Shown piece by piece: positions 20,962-29,813 of a stretch of 61,868 nucleotides of DNA. How positions within the stretch are numbered: the stretch's first letter is position 1; the number at the start of each line of letters is the position of its first letter. The notes under the pieces are model-generated. The model was not told where the DNA came from. It worked only from the letters and a program-made list of their open reading frames with translations, and did no database searches. Source of the DNA: Novacetimonas cocois (GTDB lineage: Bacteria; Pseudomonadota; Alphaproteobacteria; Acetobacterales; Acetobacteraceae); contig NZ_QEXL01000013.1 in assembly GCF_003311635.1 (NCBI RefSeq), forward strand, positions 1-61,868. The letters are read 5' to 3'. A program made the translations under genes and the position numbers.

Positions 20962-22644
20962 CTAGCGCGCGTCCGACGCCTGCGTCATCCCCTTGCGCAC
21001 CAGCCCGTCCACCGGACGCCCCGCCAGCGACAGGGCCACGGCTTCGGCCATGCGGATACCATCGATGCCCGCCGAAAGGATGCCCCCGGCATATCCGGCC
21101 CCCTCGCCCGCCGGATAAAGCCCGCGCGTATTGATGCTCTGCCCGTCCGCTCCACGCGGGATACGCAGGGGGGAGGACGTCCGGGTTTCCACCCCGGTCA
21201 TCACCGCGTCGTTCATCGCGAATTCCGCCAGCTTGCGGTCAAAGGCGGGCAATGCCTCCCGCAGGGCGGTGATCGCAAAATCCGGCAGGCAGGCGGACAG
21301 GTCGGTCGGCGTGACACCGGGCCGATAGGATGGCGTGACATCGCCAAGCGAGGTCGAAGGCCGGCCGACAAGGAAATCCCCCACCGTCTGGGCCGGGGCG
21401 AAATAACGTCCCCCACCCGCAAGGAACGCCTGACGTTCCCAGTGCCGCTGGAACGCGATCCCCGCCAGCGGACCACCGGGATAATCCACCTGCGGGCTGA
21501 CCCCCACCACGATCCCGGCATTGGCGTTGCGTTCGGCGCGGGAATACTGGCTCATCCCGTTGGTGACGACCTGCCCTTCCTCCGACGTGGCGGCGACCAC
21601 GGTGCCACCGGGACACATGCAAAAGGAATAGACCGCCCGGCCGTTGGAAGCATGATGTACCAACCGGTAATCCGCCGCCCCCAGCAACGGGTCTGGCGTA
21701 CGGGTGCCATAGCGCGCGACATCGATGACCGATTGCGGGTGTTCGATGCGCACGCCGATGGAAAAGGGCTTGGCCTCCATCGCGACGCCGGAGGCATGCA
21801 GGCTGGTAAACGTGTCACGGGCGCTGTGACCGATGGCGAGGATGACATGAGTCGATTCGATGACGTCGCCATTGGTCAGGCGCACGCCCTCCACCCGCCG
21901 GACGCCGTCATGCGTTGCAACCAGCAGTTCGTCCACATGCGCGCCGAAATGGTATTCACCGCCCAGCGCCTCGATCTCCGCACGGATATGTTCCACCATG
22001 GAGACAAGACGGAACGTACCGACATGCGGGTGGGAAATATAGAGGATCTCCTCCGGCGCGCCAGCGCGCACGAACTCCTCCAGCACCTTGCGCCCGTAAT
22101 GACGCGGATCGCTGACCTGGCTGTACAGCTTTCCGTCGGAAAACGTGCCCGCGCCGCCCTCGCCGAACTGCACGTTGCTTTCGGGATTGAGGATGGATTT
22201 GCGCCACAGGGCGAACGTATCGACGGTGCGTTCGCGCACGACCTTGCCCCGTTCGACGATGATGGGGCGCAATCCCATCTGCGCCATGACCAGCGCCGCC
22301 ATCAGGCCGCATGGCCCCGCCCCGATCACGACGGGACGGCTGTATCCGGGCCGTGACGCAAGGTCCGCCCCATTTTCGATCCCGAAACGGTAGCGCGTAT
22401 CCGGCGTGGCCGTGATGTTGGGCGCATCCGCATGCGCCGCCAGCACCGCATCCGCGTCGCGCACGCGGCAGTCCACGGTATAGACCAGCATGATCCGCCC
22501 ACGCCGGCGCGCATCATGCCCACGGCGGAAAATCCGTACCTCCTCCAGCGCGTCCGGGGCGATGCCCAGGCGCGTCACGATGGCCTGTTCCAGTGCCGCG
22601 CGGTCATGACCAAGGGGAAGGCGCAGTTCGGTAAGTCTGATCAT
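20962..22644 (-). CDS. COG2509-type NAD(P)/FAD-dependent dehydrogenase
   Basis: A 560-residue flavoprotein. After about 100 N-terminal residues comes the FAD-binding motif PVVIGAGPCGLMAALVMAQ. Family signatures follow: NVQFGEGGAGTFSDGKLY, FSIGVRIEHPQ, a Cys-containing FCMCPGGTVVAA, and the C-terminal GLYPAGEGAGYAGGILSAG. These uncharacterised dehydrogenases are widespread; no substrate is known to me. I used ATG 22644; a TTG two codons upstream is less likely. It is convergent with priA and divergent from the metal-exporter operon. Confidence 0.88.
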   Translation of the reverse strand: MIRLTELRLPLGHDRAALEQAIVTRLGIAPDALEEVRIFRRGHDARRRGRIMLVYTVDCRVRDADAVLAAHADAPNITATPDTRYRFGIENGADLASRPGYSRPVVIGAGPCGLMAALVMAQMGLRPIIVERGKVVRERTVDTFALWRKSILNPESNVQFGEGGAGTFSDGKLYSQVSDPRHYGRKVLEEFVRAGAPEEILYISHPHVGTFRLVSMVEHIRAEIEALGGEYHFGAHVDELLVATHDGVRRVEGVRLTNGDVIESTHVILAIGHSARDTFTSLHASGVAMEAKPFSIGVRIEHPQSVIDVARYGTRTPDPLLGAADYRLVHHASNGRAVYSFCMCPGGTVVAATSEEGQVVTNGMSQYSRAERNANAGIVVGVSPQVDYPGGPLAGIAFQRHWERQAFLAGGGRYFAPAQTVGDFLVGRPSTSLGDVTPSYRPGVTPTDLSACLPDFAITALREALPAFDRKLAEFAMNDAVMTGVETRTSSPLRIPRGADGQSINTRGLYPAGEGAGYAGGILSAGIDGIRMAEAVALSLAGRPVDGLVRKGMTQASDAR

Positions 22645-22946
22645 CGGCAAGGGTCCATTGACAGGATGACGGTCCGGCAGGACATGGGGACAAGATATGG
22701 CAAGGGCATATTATGACAGGGGGCATATATGGCAGGGGACAAACATGCGCGCGCCGCATGCAGATCGCCCATTGCCCATATGCGGCGCGCCTGCCATATC
22801 ATGCCGACCCGGATGGGGCGAGAGTGCCCTGTCGCATTCGGGCATGACATGGCGATGCCGTTCCACGTGCCCGATATGGTCCCATCCCCCCGCGAGTTCC
22901 CGTTCCGCAGTCCGACCGCTGCCGGGGCAGAGCCTGAGGAAAGACC
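22645..22946. other. divergent intergenic region upstream of the metal-exporter operon
   Basis: About 300 bp without a gene. It holds short ATATGGCA-type repeats (about 22694-22735) and the nested palindrome at 22722-22805. It presumably carries control sites for the CDF genes. Confidence 0.5.
22722..22805. promoter_or_regulatory. large nested palindrome upstream of CDF exporter
   Basis: The outer arms GGCATATATGGCAGG and CCTGCCATATCATGCC enclose inner arms GCGCGCCGCAT (22749-22759) and ATGCGGCGCGC (22780-22790). It is a two-tier hairpin or a pair of operator sites. There is no U-tract. Confidence 0.5.
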
Positions 22947-23981
22947 GTGCCAATGGGCAAGAATCACCACCACGATCCGCATCATGACCACCACCACGAT
23001 GACGAGTCCGGGGCAGCGGCATGCCAGCATGACCATGACGGGCATGAAGGACACGACCATGCCCACCATGGTTTCGGCCATCACCACGTCCATGCCCCCG
23101 CGTCGTACGGACGGGCCTTTGCGCTGGGAATCGGGCTGAACCTTGTCTATGTCATCGCGGAGGCGATCTGGGGCATCGCATCACATGCGCTGGCCCTGCT
23201 GGCGGACGCGGGGCACAACCTGTCGGACGTGCTGGCGCTGGGGGCCGCATGGCTTGCGGAAATCCTGTCGCGGCGGTCTCCCACCTCCAATTTCACCTAT
23301 GGGCTGCGGCGTTCATCCATCCTCGCGGCACTTGGCAACGCCGTCGCCCTGCTTCTGGTGACGGGGGGGATCATCTGGGAATCGGTGCTGCGGCTTATCC
23401 ATCCCCACCCTGTCGCGGGCATGACGGTCATGGTCGTCGCGGCCATCGGCATTGCCGTCAATGGCCTGACGGCAATGCTGTTCGCCCGCAGCGGCAAGGG
23501 GGACCTGAACCTGCGCGCCGCCTTCGTGCACATGGCGTCCGACGCGCTGATGTCGCTGGCGGTCGTGGTGTCGGGCGGGCTTATCCTCATGACCGGATGG
23601 CTGCGGATCGACCCGGTGGTCAGCCTGCTTGTGTCGGTTTCCATCGTGGCGGCGACATGGTCCCTGCTGCGCGATTCGCTGGACATGGCGCTGGACCGGG
23701 TGCCGCGGTCCATCGACCGCATGATGGTGGAATCCTACCTGCGTGGCCTGCCCGACATCGTCGACCTGCATGACCTGCATATCTGGCCCATCAGCACGAC
23801 GGAAACCGCGCTGACGGTCCATCTGGTGCGCGACGAACATGCCCCGGCCATGAACAGCCGCATGCTCCATGACATCGCGCGCGAACTTAAGACGCGTTTT
23901 GCGATCGTCCACCCCACCCTGCAGATGGAAACCCGTCACGACGCGACGCTGTGCGTCCTTGCGGAGGCGCACAGCGTATGA
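22947..23981 (+). CDS. cation diffusion facilitator (Zn/Co exporter), His-rich
   Basis: A CDF-family metal/proton antiporter of 344 residues that exports divalent cations from the cytoplasm. The N-terminal ~50 residues are an extreme His/Asp-rich metal-binding stretch (GKNHHHDPHHDHHHDDES and later HDHAHHGFGHHHVH). Six TM helices follow. The metal-site HxxxD pairs are visible in LLADAGHNLSDVLAL and AAFVHMASDALMSLAV, and a C-terminal cytoplasmic domain comes last. The composition favours Zn or Co (ZitB/CzcD/DmeF types). The GTG at 22947 has GAGG seven bases upstream; an ATG at 22953 is two codons on. It overlaps the second CDF gene. Confidence 0.92.
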   Translation: MPMGKNHHHDPHHDHHHDDESGAAACQHDHDGHEGHDHAHHGFGHHHVHAPASYGRAFALGIGLNLVYVIAEAIWGIASHALALLADAGHNLSDVLALGAAWLAEILSRRSPTSNFTYGLRRSSILAALGNAVALLLVTGGIIWESVLRLIHPHPVAGMTVMVVAAIGIAVNGLTAMLFARSGKGDLNLRAAFVHMASDALMSLAVVVSGGLILMTGWLRIDPVVSLLVSVSIVAATWSLLRDSLDMALDRVPRSIDRMMVESYLRGLPDIVDLHDLHIWPISTTETALTVHLVRDEHAPAMNSRMLHDIARELKTRFAIVHPTLQMETRHDATLCVLAEAHSV

Positions 23982-24913
23982 GCGAAGCCACCACCACCGT
24001 CACTGCCGCGCCATCGACGGGCGGCGCGTCACGCAACATGATCGCCTGGGTCACGCTGGGCGTCAGCATCGTCGCACTGGCGATGAAATACGCCGCATGG
24101 CGCGCGACCGGCAGCGTGGCGCTGTATTCCGACACGCTGGAGACGATCATCAATGTCGTCGCCGCCGTGACGGGGCTGTGGGCGCTGCATGTCGCAAGCC
24201 TGCCGCCGGACGCCAACCATACCTATGGCCATTACAAGGCGGAATACCTGTCAGCCGTCGCCGAAGGGGTGCTGGTGGTCATGACCGCCATCACCATCGG
24301 GCACGAGGCATGGAAGGGATGGTTTTCGCCCCACCTTCCGACCAACTCCCTGATGGGTGTCCTCCTCAACGGCGGGGCGGGTGTGCTCAACCTCGCATGG
24401 GGGACGGTCATGATGGCGGCGGGACGGCGGCACCAGTCGCCCACCCTGATCGCGGGGGGGCAGCATGTGCTGTCCGACGTGTGGGCATCCGCGGCACTGG
24501 TCGCGGGCTTCATCCTGATCCCGCTGACGGGATGGGACCGGCTGGACAGCATCCTGGCGGGACTGATCGCGCTGAACGTCCTGCGCACGGGATGGGACAT
24601 GATGCGCACGTCCATTTCCGGCCTGATGGACGCGGCACCCGACCCGGAAACGCTGGCACGCATCCGCCAGATCATTTCGGCCACCGCCTCCGGCGCGATC
24701 GAGGCGCACGATATCCGCGCGCGCACCGTGGGCGCGATGACCTTCATCGAATTTCACCTTGTCGTCGCAAGCGACATGACGGTCGAAGACGCGCACCAGA
24801 TCTGTGACCGGATCGAAGAGGCCCTGCGCGGCGATCTGGGCAGCGCGCTCATCAACATTCATGTTGAACCCGAGCGCAAGGCCAAGCATAACGGCGTCGT
24901 CGTCCTGCCCTGA
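23978..24913 (+). CDS. second cation diffusion facilitator (FieF-like)
   Basis: A 311-residue CDF transporter without a His-rich N-terminus. The metal site residues are probably in ALYSDTLETIINVV and GGQHVLSDVWASAALV. The cytoplasmic C-terminal domain carries IEAHDIRARTVGAMTFIEFH, resembling the ferredoxin-like dimer domain. Its ATG overlaps the preceding stop (ATGA), so the two CDF proteins are co-translated. They are too different to be a recent duplication and could serve different metals (Fe/Zn for FieF types) or form a heterodimer. Confidence 0.9.
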   Translation: MSEATTTVTAAPSTGGASRNMIAWVTLGVSIVALAMKYAAWRATGSVALYSDTLETIINVVAAVTGLWALHVASLPPDANHTYGHYKAEYLSAVAEGVLVVMTAITIGHEAWKGWFSPHLPTNSLMGVLLNGGAGVLNLAWGTVMMAAGRRHQSPTLIAGGQHVLSDVWASAALVAGFILIPLTGWDRLDSILAGLIALNVLRTGWDMMRTSISGLMDAAPDPETLARIRQIISATASGAIEAHDIRARTVGAMTFIEFHLVVASDMTVEDAHQICDRIEEALRGDLGSALINIHVEPERKAKHNGVVVLP

Positions 24914-25027
24914 CGGCCCCGGCCCTGGGGAAATCCCCCCGCCGGCACGACGATGTGATACCGAAACCCTGCGACCGCACGGCGGTTCAGGGTCATTATG
25001 ACGGCCATTCGCAACACCACCAACCTC

Positions 25028-25061
25028 ATGGGTCCACAAGGGAAATGGGTCCACAGGGGAA
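25028..25061. repeat. 17-bp tandem duplication
   Basis: ATGGGTCCACAAGGGAA is followed directly by ATGGGTCCACAGGGGAA, differing at one base. It lies in the 288-bp gap between the CDF operon and the ClC gene, which otherwise holds no gene. Confidence 0.8.
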
Positions 25062-25201
25062 ACAGATACCCGGCGGGTGGCCCCCGTGCGGATCATCCGC
25101 GCCATCAGGCGCCCGACAGACAGTAATGACCGGCGACCTCCACCCTCCTGCCCGTCAGGATGGTTCCGGTTCCACGCATGACCTGAAAGCCCTGACCGGC
25201 G

Positions 25202-26608
25202 ATGAAACCTGACCTTACCCCCGCCCGCAGGCGTCACCTGCGGCGTTCCGCACGGATCACCACGGAACAGTGGCGACGCAAACTGGCGTGCTGGAGCGCT
25301 GCCGTCATGGTGGGGATGGTGGCGGTCGGATTCGCCCTTGCCGCAGATACGGCGGCCAGCATCCGCACCCACCTGATCGCATGGAACCCGTGGATCATGC
25401 TGGTTGTCACCCCCGGCGGGCTGGCGCTGTCGTCATGGCTGACGCGGACATGGTTCCGGGGCGCGCAGGGCAGCGGCATCCCCCAGACCATCGCCACGCT
25501 GAACCTGACGAATTTCGCCGTCGTGGACCGGCTGCTGACGCTGCGCGTGGCGTTTGGCAAGATCGCGCTGACGACGCTCGGCCTGCTGGCGGGGGCGTCG
25601 ATCGGGCGCGAAGGCCCCACGGTGCAGGTCGGCGCGGCCATCATGCATACCTGCGGGCGGTGGCTGAACCTGTCGACCGTCAGCATGCGCCGCGGCCTGA
25701 TCCTTGCGGGTGGGGCATCCGGCGTGGCGGCCGCATTCAACACGCCGCTGGCGGGCATCGTCTTCGCCATCGAGGAGCTGAGCCATTCGTTCGAGCAGCG
25801 CACCAGCGGCACCATGCTGACCGGGGTGATCCTGTCGGGCGTGACCGCCATCGCGCTGGTGGGCAACTATACCTATTTCGGGCATACCGACGTCAGCGTG
25901 CCCATCGGCATAAGCTGGATCGCGGTGCTGACGTGCGGGATCCTCGGCGGTGTGGGCGGCGGGGTGTTTTCCGCCATCCTGATCCGCGCCACGGCGGGAC
26001 TGCCCGGTGCGCTGGGACGTTTTGCCAAGGGGCATCCCGTCGCCTTCGCCGCCGCATGCGGGCTGGCGCTGGCGATCTTGGGCATCGCGTCAGGCGGCAT
26101 CACCTATGGCACGGGGTACTATCAGGCGCGCTCCGTCATCGACGGGCAGGCGCATTATCCCGCGTCCTTCTTCATCCTGAAGTTCATCGCCACCATCATT
26201 TCCTACTGCTCCGGCATACCGGGGGGGCTGTTCGCGCCCTCGCTTGCCATCGGGGCCGGATTTGGCGGCTGGGTGGCGCAGTTCCTGCCCCACACCACGC
26301 CCGGCGCGGTCGTCCTGCTGGGCATGGTCGGGTATTTTTCGGCGGTGGTGCAGTCCCCGCTGACCGCGTCGGTCATCGTGATGGAAATGTGCGACAATCA
26401 GGAGGTGACGCTGGCGCTGCTGGCCACATCCTTCCTCGCCTATGGCGTGTCGCGCATGATCTGCCACCACTCGCTCTACAGCGCGCTGGCGGAATCCTTC
26501 CTTGGTGGCGTGGCGAAACAGCAGCCGCCTGCCCCGCCACGCAGGCCCGCCACCACGAATCCGGGCATTGATGTCCCGCCCGTTCAGCAGGCGGAAATCC
26601 GGCGGTAA
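25202..26608 (+). CDS. ClC-family chloride channel/transporter
   Basis: A 468-residue polytopic protein. The ion-path signatures are GSGIP (90-94), GREGPTVQ with gating Glu E137, and GGLFAPSLAIGA near 335. The internal proton Glu is conserved within the AIEEL segment (E191/E192). Keeping both glutamates suggests a Cl-/H+ exchanger rather than a channel, useful for acid resistance in an acetic acid bacterium (inference). GREGP is the chloride type, not the fluoride type. The short C-terminus has no CBS domains. The 3' end overlaps the convergent glycosyltransferase gene by 25 bp. Confidence 0.92.
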   Translation: MKPDLTPARRRHLRRSARITTEQWRRKLACWSAAVMVGMVAVGFALAADTAASIRTHLIAWNPWIMLVVTPGGLALSSWLTRTWFRGAQGSGIPQTIATLNLTNFAVVDRLLTLRVAFGKIALTTLGLLAGASIGREGPTVQVGAAIMHTCGRWLNLSTVSMRRGLILAGGASGVAAAFNTPLAGIVFAIEELSHSFEQRTSGTMLTGVILSGVTAIALVGNYTYFGHTDVSVPIGISWIAVLTCGILGGVGGGVFSAILIRATAGLPGALGRFAKGHPVAFAAACGLALAILGIASGGITYGTGYYQARSVIDGQAHYPASFFILKFIATIISYCSGIPGGLFAPSLAIGAGFGGWVAQFLPHTTPGAVVLLGMVGYFSAVVQSPLTASVIVMEMCDNQEVTLALLATSFLAYGVSRMICHHSLYSALAESFLGGVAKQQPPAPPRRPATTNPGIDVPPVQQAEIRR

Positions 26609-27660
26609 TACTCAAGCCAGCGCCGCGTTACCGCAGCGCGGGTATAGCCGGCCTCGTAATCCGCGTATCCCCCGGCGATGATGCGCGCGCGAAGGGATGC
26701 GTCGTCAAGGACGGCGCGCAGGGCATGACGCAGCGCCCCGACATCGTCGATCGGCACCAGCATGCCATTTTCGCCATCGCGCACATGCGCGCGCGGCCCG
26801 GCGCTGGCGCATGCGACCAGCGGCGCGCGCGCCGACCAAGCATCAAGGATCACCGTCCCGAACGGTTCATAGCGGGAGGGCAGGACGCACACATCCGCCG
26901 CCGCCAGCAGCGCGCCGCGATCCGTCCGCCACCCAAGGAAGCGGACACGCGATTCCACCCCCAGCCGCCGCGCCAGTTCCCCCAGCGCGTCGCGCAGCGG
27001 GCCCGTCCCGGCCATCCACAGGTAACAGTCCGGCAGGTCACGCAGGGCATGCAGCAGGGTTTCCAGTCCCTTGGCCTCATGCAGGCGCGACAGGGTCAGC
27101 AGCACGCGCGCGGCTGCCGGCGTATCCAGCGTCCGGCGTGACAGCGGGGCCGCGACCTGCACCGAGGGGAAGGTCGGGATATAGGCGACATGATCGTCCG
27201 CGATCCCGCGCGCACGCATCGACTGCGCCATGTCGGGGGTACATCCCACGAACCAGCGGCAGTGCGAAAATGCGCGCAGGTCCTTGTAATTACCGAACCA
27301 GCCGATGACCTGCGCCGCAGCACCCGCGTCGCGCGGGGTCAGTTCGGCGGCGCGACGCAGCCAGCAATGCACGATATCGGGCCGGTACCGCGCGATCACC
27401 CCGCCCATGCGGCGACGCTGCATCAGGGCAAGGGGCGGGCGCATGACATCGGTGATGACATCCACCCCTGCCGCACGCAGTTCGCGCACGCGCGGCGCGT
27501 CGGGACGCATCACCACGCACTGCGCCAGCCCGGCCTGCTGCAGGCTGAGGATCACGTCCGTGGAATACAGCTCCGCCCCGCCGTTTCCCCGGCCCGCCAT
27601 GACATGCAGGACACGCACGGGGGGGACCACCGCGCCCGTGGCGTCGTCCGTGCGTGCCAT
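26584..27660 (-). CDS. GT4-family glycosyltransferase
   Basis: A 358-residue GT-B glycosyltransferase. The N-terminal domain begins VRVLHVMAGRGNGGAELYS. The donor-binding C-terminal domain has LTLSRLHEAKGLETLL, GTGPLRDALGELARRLG and the E-x7-acidic motif in YEPFGTVILDAW. The retaining mechanism follows from the family; donor and acceptor are unknown. I used ATG 27660; a TTG at 27669 would overlap the upstream WD40 stop. It belongs to a leftward run with the WD40 and CobW genes, and may decorate LPS or an exopolysaccharide. Confidence 0.88.
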   Translation of the reverse strand: MARTDDATGAVVPPVRVLHVMAGRGNGGAELYSTDVILSLQQAGLAQCVVMRPDAPRVRELRAAGVDVITDVMRPPLALMQRRRMGGVIARYRPDIVHCWLRRAAELTPRDAGAAAQVIGWFGNYKDLRAFSHCRWFVGCTPDMAQSMRARGIADDHVAYIPTFPSVQVAAPLSRRTLDTPAAARVLLTLSRLHEAKGLETLLHALRDLPDCYLWMAGTGPLRDALGELARRLGVESRVRFLGWRTDRGALLAAADVCVLPSRYEPFGTVILDAWSARAPLVACASAGPRAHVRDGENGMLVPIDDVGALRHALRAVLDDASLRARIIAGGYADYEAGYTRAAVTRRWLEYYRRISAC

Positions 27661-27665
27661 GTCGT

Positions 27666-28739
27666 TCAACGCGCGGACAGGTCCACGATCGCGATGCGTC
27701 CTTCCTCCGTCCCGAAGGCAAGGGCGCAGCCATCGTCGCTGAAGGCCAGCGCGGAAATGGGGCCGCCACCCGCCGTGCAGACCGGCAGGATCTTCTGCGC
27801 CGTGGTATCGGCCAGCAGCACGGTCCCGTCGGCAAAGCCCGCCGCGACGATATCATGGACGGGATGGGTCGCCACGCGGGTGCAGATCACGCCCGGCACG
27901 CCACCCAGTTCCGCCGGCGCCTTGCCCATCGGACCGCCGCCAAAGAACGGCCACATCACCACGACATCCGCGCCACCGGTCACAAGCCATTTGCCATTGC
28001 GGGTAAAGGCCATCGACGCCACCTTGGCGGGATAGCCGCTCATGCGCATGTTGTGCCCGTCCGACAGCCGCCATCCGTGCAGTTCGGATTCCTGCATCGA
28101 TGTCACCAGCGCCTCGCCCTCGGGGTGGATGACGACGCCGATATGGCTGCCCTTCCATTCCAGCTGTCGCGGCGTATCGACCTTTGCATGGACGAACCAC
28201 ATCGTCGCGCCATTGTAATGCGACGCGGCAATGCGCTTGCCCTTCACGTCAAAGGTGATGCCGCTGACGGTGGAGGGATGGTCCAGCGTCTTGAGCGTCG
28301 TTTCCCCCGACGCATCGCGCAGTTCCACCTGCCGGCCCGCGACAAAGGCGATCACGCCACCCTTTGTCGCGTCCTTCGGGTTGGCCCATGTCGCGACATG
28401 CTCGACCCAGCGGCGTCCCCGCACCAGTTCGCTGACCGTCCCGTCGGCGGCGATGCGGCGCAGGGTGTTGTCGTCCCCGCCCGTCAGGAATCCCCCCGGC
28501 GCGGCATCCGCCGCCACGGAAAGGACCGCGCCGTCATGGACGGTCGTCACCTGCCACGCATCGGCCTGTCCCCAGTCGGCGCGCGGGGCGACGATGATGT
28601 CCCCTTCCCCCGTCGCAAAGGCGACCTGCTGGCTGTCGCGCGAAATGGCGCAGCCGGTCACGTGGGCGTCCAGCGTGCGGGTCGCGCCGCGCCGTTCCAG
28701 AAGGGAGACGGGCGCGGCCTCATTCATCCGGTCACTCAT
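27666..28739 (-). CDS. WD40-repeat beta-propeller protein linked to CobW
   Basis: A 357-residue protein made almost entirely of degenerate WD40 blades, for example VTGCAISRDSQQVAFATGEG, GVVIHPEGEALVTSMQ, MAFTRNGKWLVTGGADVVVMW and ALAFSDDGCALAFGTEEG. It has no signal peptide, so it is cytoplasmic. Its ATG overlaps the stop of the CobW GTPase gene (ATGA), implying tight co-translation. I recall this pair from other alphaproteobacteria, annotated only as a WD40 protein. A scaffolding or client role for the metallochaperone is an inference. Confidence 0.82.
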   Translation of the reverse strand: MSDRMNEAAPVSLLERRGATRTLDAHVTGCAISRDSQQVAFATGEGDIIVAPRADWGQADAWQVTTVHDGAVLSVAADAAPGGFLTGGDDNTLRRIAADGTVSELVRGRRWVEHVATWANPKDATKGGVIAFVAGRQVELRDASGETTLKTLDHPSTVSGITFDVKGKRIAASHYNGATMWFVHAKVDTPRQLEWKGSHIGVVIHPEGEALVTSMQESELHGWRLSDGHNMRMSGYPAKVASMAFTRNGKWLVTGGADVVVMWPFFGGGPMGKAPAELGGVPGVICTRVATHPVHDIVAAGFADGTVLLADTTAQKILPVCTAGGGPISALAFSDDGCALAFGTEEGRIAIVDLSAR

Positions 28740-29728
28740 TTCGCACGGCAGCTTTCAAATCCGCGACGCAGTTGCGGACGGTTGAGGTTGCGTCCGATGA
28801 ACACCAGACGGGATTCCGGCTTCTCATCCTTTTTCCATGGTCCGATGAAACCGCCATCGGCCATCATATGCACCGCCTGGAACGCGAACCTCTGGGATTC
28901 CCCGGCATAGTTCAGGATGCCCTTGGCACGCAGGATATCCGCACCCTTCTCCTGAAGCAGCGCGCCGATCCATGCCTGGAACTTCGCCCCGTCAAGCGGC
29001 TCTTCCACCACGAAGGACATCGAGGTCACATCCTCCTCGTGATGGTGTTCGGTCTCCTCCAGGAAACGCGGCGCCTGCTGGAGCGCGCGCTGCAGGTCGA
29101 AGCCCCCCTGGTCCAGCACGTCGCTGAGCGGGACATCGCCGCGCTGCGCGCGATGCAGGCGGGCCACGCCGTTGATCGCGCGGATACGCGATTCGATGGT
29201 CGCCAGCGCCACTTCGTCCACAAGGTCGGTCTTGTTGAGGATAATGACATCGGCAAAGGCGATCTGGTTCACCGCCTCCGGGCTTTCATTGAGCGTCTGG
29301 AGCACGTTATAGGCATCGACCACGGTCACGACCGCATCCAGCCGCGTCTTGCCGCGCACGTCCTCGTCAACGAAAAAGGTCTGCGCGACGGGGGCGGGAT
29401 CGGCAAGGCCGGTCGTCTCCACGATGATGCCGTCGAACTTGCCCCGCCGCTTCATCAGGTTGCCAAGGATGCGGATCAGGTCGCCGCGTACGGTGCAGCA
29501 GATGCAGCCGTTGTTCATTTCGAACACTTCCTCGTCCGCATCGACGACGAGGTCGTTATCCACGCCCAGTTCCCCGAATTCGTTGACCACGACCGCGTAT
29601 TTGCGGCCATGTTCGGCGGTCAGGATGTGATTGAGCAGCGTCGTCTTTCCCGCGCCCAGAAATCCGGTCAGGACCGTGACCGGCACAAGCCGGTCGGTAT
29701 CCGGCGATGCCTGCGTGGCGTCCGACAT
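28736..29728 (-). CDS. CobW/COG0523 GTP-binding zinc metallochaperone
   Basis: A 330-residue G3E GTPase. Walker A is GFLGAGKTT (22-30). The metal motif is C75-I-C77-C78, where CxCC binds zinc in this family. The base-recognition motif is ILNKTD, and a His-rich loop TEHHHEED lies near 230. The CobW C-terminal domain begins around 240. No cobalamin genes are nearby, so a zinc role (ZNG1/YjiA/ZigA-like) is likelier than cobalt insertion. ATG 29728 has GGAG six bases upstream; an extension to 29767 is rejected. It is followed by the coupled WD40 gene. Confidence 0.9.
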   Translation of the reverse strand: MSDATQASPDTDRLVPVTVLTGFLGAGKTTLLNHILTAEHGRKYAVVVNEFGELGVDNDLVVDADEEVFEMNNGCICCTVRGDLIRILGNLMKRRGKFDGIIVETTGLADPAPVAQTFFVDEDVRGKTRLDAVVTVVDAYNVLQTLNESPEAVNQIAFADVIILNKTDLVDEVALATIESRIRAINGVARLHRAQRGDVPLSDVLDQGGFDLQRALQQAPRFLEETEHHHEEDVTSMSFVVEEPLDGAKFQAWIGALLQEKGADILRAKGILNYAGESQRFAFQAVHMMADGGFIGPWKKDEKPESRLVFIGRNLNRPQLRRGFESCRAK

Positions 29729-29813
29729 GGTGTACTCCATCAGTCTGCGTAATTGTAATTCCTGCATATAGGCATACGGGGGCGCCTGTCACATACCCCC
29801 CCATGCAACAGGG

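Noticed and set aside
20857-22356. 499-codon rightward frame starting inside palindromic element C
   Set aside because: It begins in the repeat and then runs antisense to the COG2509 flavoprotein gene. The same artefact starts at 8535 and 61269 in other copies.
25028-25061. CRISPR-like or attachment-site repeat
   Set aside because: Only two directly adjacent 17-bp units with no spacers, integrase or nearby tRNA; a simple tandem duplication.
24914-25201. Possible fluoride or guanidine riboswitch before the ClC gene
   Set aside because: I could not find the conserved riboswitch cores, and the transporter's GREGP motif is the chloride type.
29729-29813. Possible Zur operator before the CobW GTPase (TAATTGTAATTC-like stretch)
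   Set aside because: It is a direct, not inverted, repeat and does not match the Zur palindrome well enough to call.
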